This document shows, in pieces, positions 14,412 through 16,714 of a DNA stretch of 16,714 bases (the stretch's first letter is position 1; each line of letters begins with the position of its first letter). The stretch covers positions 1-16,714 of the forward strand of contig QHRS01000064.1 in NCBI GenBank assembly GCA_003221435.1. The letters are read 5' to 3'. The notes under the pieces were generated by a model. The model saw only the letters and a program-made list of their open reading frames with translations, did no database searches and was not told where the DNA came from. The translations under genes were made by a program, and so were the position numbers. The DNA comes from Candidatus Rokuibacteriota bacterium (GTDB lineage Bacteria > Methylomirabilota > Methylomirabilia > Rokubacteriales > CSP1-6).

Positions 14412-14720
14412 CAAGTGTCCCAGCCGATCACGCAGGTTTCAACTTTTCTTTCTGCGCGACGAGCGCCTCGTCGCCGCCCGTCCGCGCGCGTCGCTTCCCG
14501 CGACGGCCGAACGATCGCCCGCGCGCGAGGGACGGGCGCGTTTGACGACGGTACGATAACATTAGATGCTCTCTGAGCAGCCAGGAAGCCCGGCAGGCCG
14601 CTCAAAAAGGTCCATGGGCCTTTGGGAGAGGCCCGCGAGACGGCCGATGGCCGTGCTCACGCGCCACTTCGCGTGGATAGGTGTGCTGGGCTCTGCGACC
14701 AAAGGAGGCAGGGGAGAGTC
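14412..14720. other. Divergent intergenic region with possible structured leader for the sirtuin operon
   Basis: This 309-nt gap separates yejA from the operon at 14721. The left part (14440-14540) is GC-rich with no convincing coding frame. TTGACG at 14542-14547 could be a -35 element for rightward transcription; only poor -10 candidates follow (for example TTAGAT 14562-14567 at too short spacing), so the promoter is weakly supported. Downstream are three small hairpins: AAAGG...CCTTT (14606-14623), ACGGCC-GAT-GGCCGT (14640-14654) and CACGCG...CGCGTG (14658-14675). They would lie in the 5' leader. I do not recognise any known riboswitch consensus. Confidence 0.4.
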
Positions 14721-15083
14721 ATGCCAGAACTGACCAGGCGGTACATTGTGATGGCGATGGCGACCGAGGCGCCCTTCGACGCAACCGACCCGGAAGGCGT
14801 GTTCGTGCTGAAGCCGTGGAAGGATCCCGCCGCGCTCCGCGCGCTCGAGACCTACCGCGACAACTGCTACCCGGAGCTTGCCAGCGCGCTCGCCGACTGG
14901 CTCCGGACGATCGAAGCGGGGCCCACCGTCCGTGGCGGTGTGGGGAAGCGCAACGAGCCCTACCTGAAGCCCGTCAAGGCCGAGCCCCGGCGGGCCCCCG
15001 CGAAGGCCAAGCCGGTGATCGCCGCGACGTCCCGGCCCCGCCAGCGCCGCAGCCCGAAGAAACCCGCCGGGCGGAAGCGGTGA
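14721..15083 (+). CDS. Small protein with basic, SPKK-containing histone-H1-like tail, unknown function
   Basis: The frame encodes 120 residues. ATG 14721 is preceded by AAAGGAGG (14701-14708) and GGGGAGAG (14711-14718); an upstream GTG-type opening at 14622 lies in leader sequence and is rejected. Residues 1-75 form a compact acidic-to-neutral part (PEGVFVLKPWKDPAALRALETYRDNCYPELASALADWLRTIEAGP) with predicted helices and no known family. Residues about 80-120 are disordered and strongly basic, built of Lys, Arg, Pro and Ala, and contain RRSPKKPAGRKR. SPKK-type motifs and KPxxK/AKAKP runs are known from histone H1 and bacterial nucleoid-protein tails that bind the DNA minor groove. The stop overlaps the next start (GTGA), so it is translated together with a Sir2 deacylase, for which the lysine-rich tail would be an obvious candidate substrate. 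Function and that link are inference. Confidence 0.75.
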   Translation: MPELTRRYIVMAMATEAPFDATDPEGVFVLKPWKDPAALRALETYRDNCYPELASALADWLRTIEAGPTVRGGVGKRNEPYLKPVKAEPRRAPAKAKPVIAATSRPRQRRSPKKPAGRKR

Positions 15084-15847
15084 CCGATCCGATCGAGCGA
15101 ACCGCCCGGTTTCTGCTCGAGGCCGAGCGCCCCGTCGTCTTCACGGGCGCAGGGGTCAGCACAGAGTCGGGAATTCCCGACTTCCGCAGCCCCGGCGGCG
15201 TCTGGGACCGCTTCGACCCCAGGGAGATGACGTACAAGAACTTCGTCGGGACCGAGACGGGCCGGCGCAAGTACTGGGAGATCGGGCGGCACTCATACCC
15301 TCTCATGCGCAAGGCCGAGCCGAACCGGGCGCACCTGGCGATCACCGAGCTGCATCGTCTGGGCCGGCTCGACTGCTGTATCACCCAGAACGTCGACAAC
15401 TTGCACCAGCGCGCCGGGCTCCCGGAGGAAAAGGTCATCGAGCTGCACGGGAACGCGACCCGCGCCCGCTGCCTCGCCTGCGAGCGGCCGTACTCGCGCG
15501 ACGAGATCCAGGAGTGGCTCGACGGCGGCGTGGAGATTCCGACGTGCGCGGAGTGCGGCGGCATCGTCAAGCCGCACACGATCCTGTTCGGCGAGCCGAT
15601 GCCACCGGGCGCCACCGAGGAAGCCGAGCGGCGCGCGCGCGCTTCCGACGTGTTCGTCGTCGTCGGCTCCTCGCTCGTCGTCTATCCTGCGGCGTACATG
15701 CCGGTGCACGCCAAGCACGCGGGCGCGGCGCTGGTCATCATCAATCTTTCACGGACGCCGTACGACGCGCAGGCCGATGTGCAGATCACCGGCAAGGCCG
15801 GGGAGATCATGCACGCGATCGTGCGGCGGCTCCGGAGCCTCCAATGA
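15080..15847 (+). CDS. Sir2-family NAD+-dependent protein deacylase (sirtuin)
   Basis: This 255-residue protein removes acyl groups from protein lysines, consuming NAD+ and yielding nicotinamide and O-acyl-ADP-ribose. The start is the GTG at 15080, overlapping the upstream TGA by four bases. All core motifs are present: the NAD loop GAGVSTESGIPDFRSPGGVW (23-42), TQNVDNLHQRAG (102-113), the catalytic His123 in ELHGNA, a four-cysteine zinc site (C131, C134, C156, C159), VVGSSLVVYPAAYMP and INLSRTPYDAQADV. The length is the usual short bacterial form without extensions. The class III markers (Tyr and Arg in an RxxYR context) are not evident, so I would not claim desuccinylase activity. It sits between a small basic protein and a hydratase-family enzyme, overlapping both by 4 nt. 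Gene symbols cobB/npdA are used for such proteins, but the subclass is unclear. Confidence 0.93.
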   Translation: MTDPIERTARFLLEAERPVVFTGAGVSTESGIPDFRSPGGVWDRFDPREMTYKNFVGTETGRRKYWEIGRHSYPLMRKAEPNRAHLAITELHRLGRLDCCITQNVDNLHQRAGLPEEKVIELHGNATRARCLACERPYSRDEIQEWLDGGVEIPTCAECGGIVKPHTILFGEPMPPGATEEAERRARASDVFVVVGSSLVVYPAAYMPVHAKHAGAALVIINLSRTPYDAQADVQITGKAGEIMHAIVRRLRSLQ

Positions 15848-16596
15848 TCGATGTCCTCCTGGCAACCCGAGCGACCCACCGCGCCGCTCCACCGCTGTCC
15901 CAGGACAAGCCGCTCTCCCTCGAGGAGGCGTACAACCTCCAGGACGCACTGCGCGACGCCCTCGTGAAGAAGGGCGAGCGAATCCTCGGATGGAAGGCGG
16001 GCTTCACGGGCAGGGGCGCGCAACAGGCGTTCGGCGTCGACCATCCGGTATGCGGCTTTCTCCTGGCCTCGGGCGTGTTCGCGACCGGCGAGCAGGTGCC
16101 GCTCTCCCGCTTCGCCCAGCTGGCCGTCGAGGTCGAGACCGCATTCGTGATGAAGAAGGACCTCGCCGGGCCGGGCGTTGCGCCGGCCGCCGCGGTGCTC
16201 GCCGTCGAGGGCGCGGTGCCTGCCCTGGAGCTGGTCGACACGCGCTTCACCGGCAAGCCCATGGCGGCAGACCTGGTGGCCGACGGCGTGTTCGCCAACG
16301 CGATCGTGCTCGGCCAGCCGCTCACGTCCGTCACGGGGCTCGACCTGGCGCTCGAGGGGGTCGTCTACGAGCAGAACGGCCAGGTGATGGCGACGAACAC
16401 CGCGGCCGAGGTGCTCGGCAACCCACTCAATTCGCTCGCGTGGGTCGCCAACCACCTCGGCAGCCGCGGCCTCGGGCTCAGGGCGGGCGACGTCGTGATG
16501 ACCGGCTCGATCTCGACCGTGTTGCGGCCGAAGGCCGGCGGCGTCGTGTCTGCGCGGTTCACGCGCCTCGGTTCGGTCAGCGTCCGCTTCGCGTGA
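15844..16596 (+). CDS. 2-keto-4-pentenoate hydratase / fumarylacetoacetate hydrolase superfamily protein (MhpD-like)
   Basis: This 250-residue enzyme belongs to the MhpD/DmpE/HpaH group, which adds water to 2-hydroxy-2,4-dienoates, or decarboxylates 4-oxalocrotonate, at the end of aromatic meta-cleavage. ATG 15844 overlaps the sirtuin stop (ATGA). Visible are LGWKAGFT with the conserved Lys51, the divalent-metal ligands E96 and E98 in LAVEVETAFVM, E129 in ALELVDTRF, and the late MTGSISTVLRPKAGG strand motif (residues about 218-232). Length fits the hydratase group rather than the longer fumarylacetoacetases. No other meta-cleavage gene (dioxygenase, aldolase, aldehyde dehydrogenase of that route) is in view, so the substrate is not fixed; a role outside aromatic breakdown is possible. 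It is the last gene of the three-gene overlapping operon and is followed by a large palindrome. Confidence 0.9.
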   Translation: MIDVLLATRATHRAAPPLSQDKPLSLEEAYNLQDALRDALVKKGERILGWKAGFTGRGAQQAFGVDHPVCGFLLASGVFATGEQVPLSRFAQLAVEVETAFVMKKDLAGPGVAPAAAVLAVEGAVPALELVDTRFTGKPMAADLVADGVFANAIVLGQPLTSVTGLDLALEGVVYEQNGQVMATNTAAEVLGNPLNSLAWVANHLGSRGLGLRAGDVVMTGSISTVLRPKAGGVVSARFTRLGSVSVRFA

Positions 16597-16670
16597 GGCT
16601 TCGCGAGTTCCGCGGGACCGAGGACTCAGAGGGCGTGAACGAATCGACGCCGCGGGTGACCGGTGGGGGT

Positions 16671-16700
16671 GTCGGGGGGAGCGGCGCCGCTCCCCCCGAC
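16671..16700. terminator. Perfect 30-bp palindrome, probable terminator of the sirtuin operon
   Basis: GTCGGGGGGAGCGGC (16671-16685) is followed directly by its exact reverse complement (16686-16700). As RNA it would form a very stable hairpin with a short central loop, 74 nt after the hydratase stop. No U-tract follows (the next bases are GTTGACTC), so a bidirectional or factor-assisted terminator is more likely than a classical intrinsic one. Perfect symmetry would also suit a protein-binding site. Confidence 0.55.
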
Positions 16701-16714
16701 GTTGACTCAGTGGA

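Noticed and set aside
14606..14675. Leader hairpins as a known riboswitch, SRP RNA or tRNA
   Set aside because: I found no match by eye to consensus cores of familiar riboswitches, the SRP tetraloop region or a tRNA cloverleaf with TTC loop.
14622..14720. Upstream extension of the 120-residue basic protein to a start at 14622
   Set aside because: The added residues are encoded by hairpin-rich leader sequence, while a strong ribosome site lies just before the ATG at 14721.

Overview
The window is about 16.7 kb of very GC-rich (roughly 70% by eye) bacterial chromosome. It is densely coded and carries no rRNA, tRNA, CRISPR array, transposase or phage gene that I can see. Gene content (a compact bifunctional PutA, a complete yejABEF oligopeptide ABC operon, a sirtuin, an MhpD-type hydratase and envelope genes), together with GC-rich intergenic hairpin doublets, suggests a soil or sediment bacterium. 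Candidatus Rokubacteria/Methylomirabilota or a high-GC proteobacterium would fit. This placement is inference from general character; no marker gene is present.

Layout. (1) 1-2710, + strand: putA (proline to glutamate), cut by the left edge and broken by a frameshift near 711 where about 8-14 nt appear to be missing. (2) 2730-2871: a tandem pair of double-hairpin repeat units in the convergent gap, running into the 3' end of the next gene. (3) 2796-8798: envelope-flavoured genes. A YkoP-like protein (-) is divergent from a family-2 glycosyltransferase (+). An unknown exported protein (-) is divergent from an exported SRPBCC/START-type protein (+). A second pair of the same repeats, in opposite orientation, lies at 6154-6296. 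It is followed by a YbhN/LPG-synthase-type integral membrane protein (-), divergent from a DUF218 (YdcF/SanA-like) protein, a small membrane protein and a small putative lipoprotein (all +). (4) 8802-14411, - strand: yejA-yejB-yejE-yejF, an ABC importer for oligopeptides and microcin-C-like peptides. YejF appears to lack the first strand and A-loop of its second ATPase domain. (5) 14412-14720: a 309-nt divergent intergenic region with several short hairpins. (6) 14721-16596, + strand: three genes joined by 4-nt stop/start overlaps: a 120-aa protein with a basic, SPKK-containing tail, a Sir2 deacylase, and a 2-keto-4-pentenoate hydratase-family enzyme. (7) A perfect 30-bp palindrome at 16671-16700 closes the operon.

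The parts most worth a second look are the repeat family, which sits 3' of genes and supplies one protein's C-terminus and stop codon; the two apparent small deletions in conserved genes (putA, yejF), which could be real or assembly artefacts; and the translationally coupled pair of a histone-H1-tail-like protein and a sirtuin.
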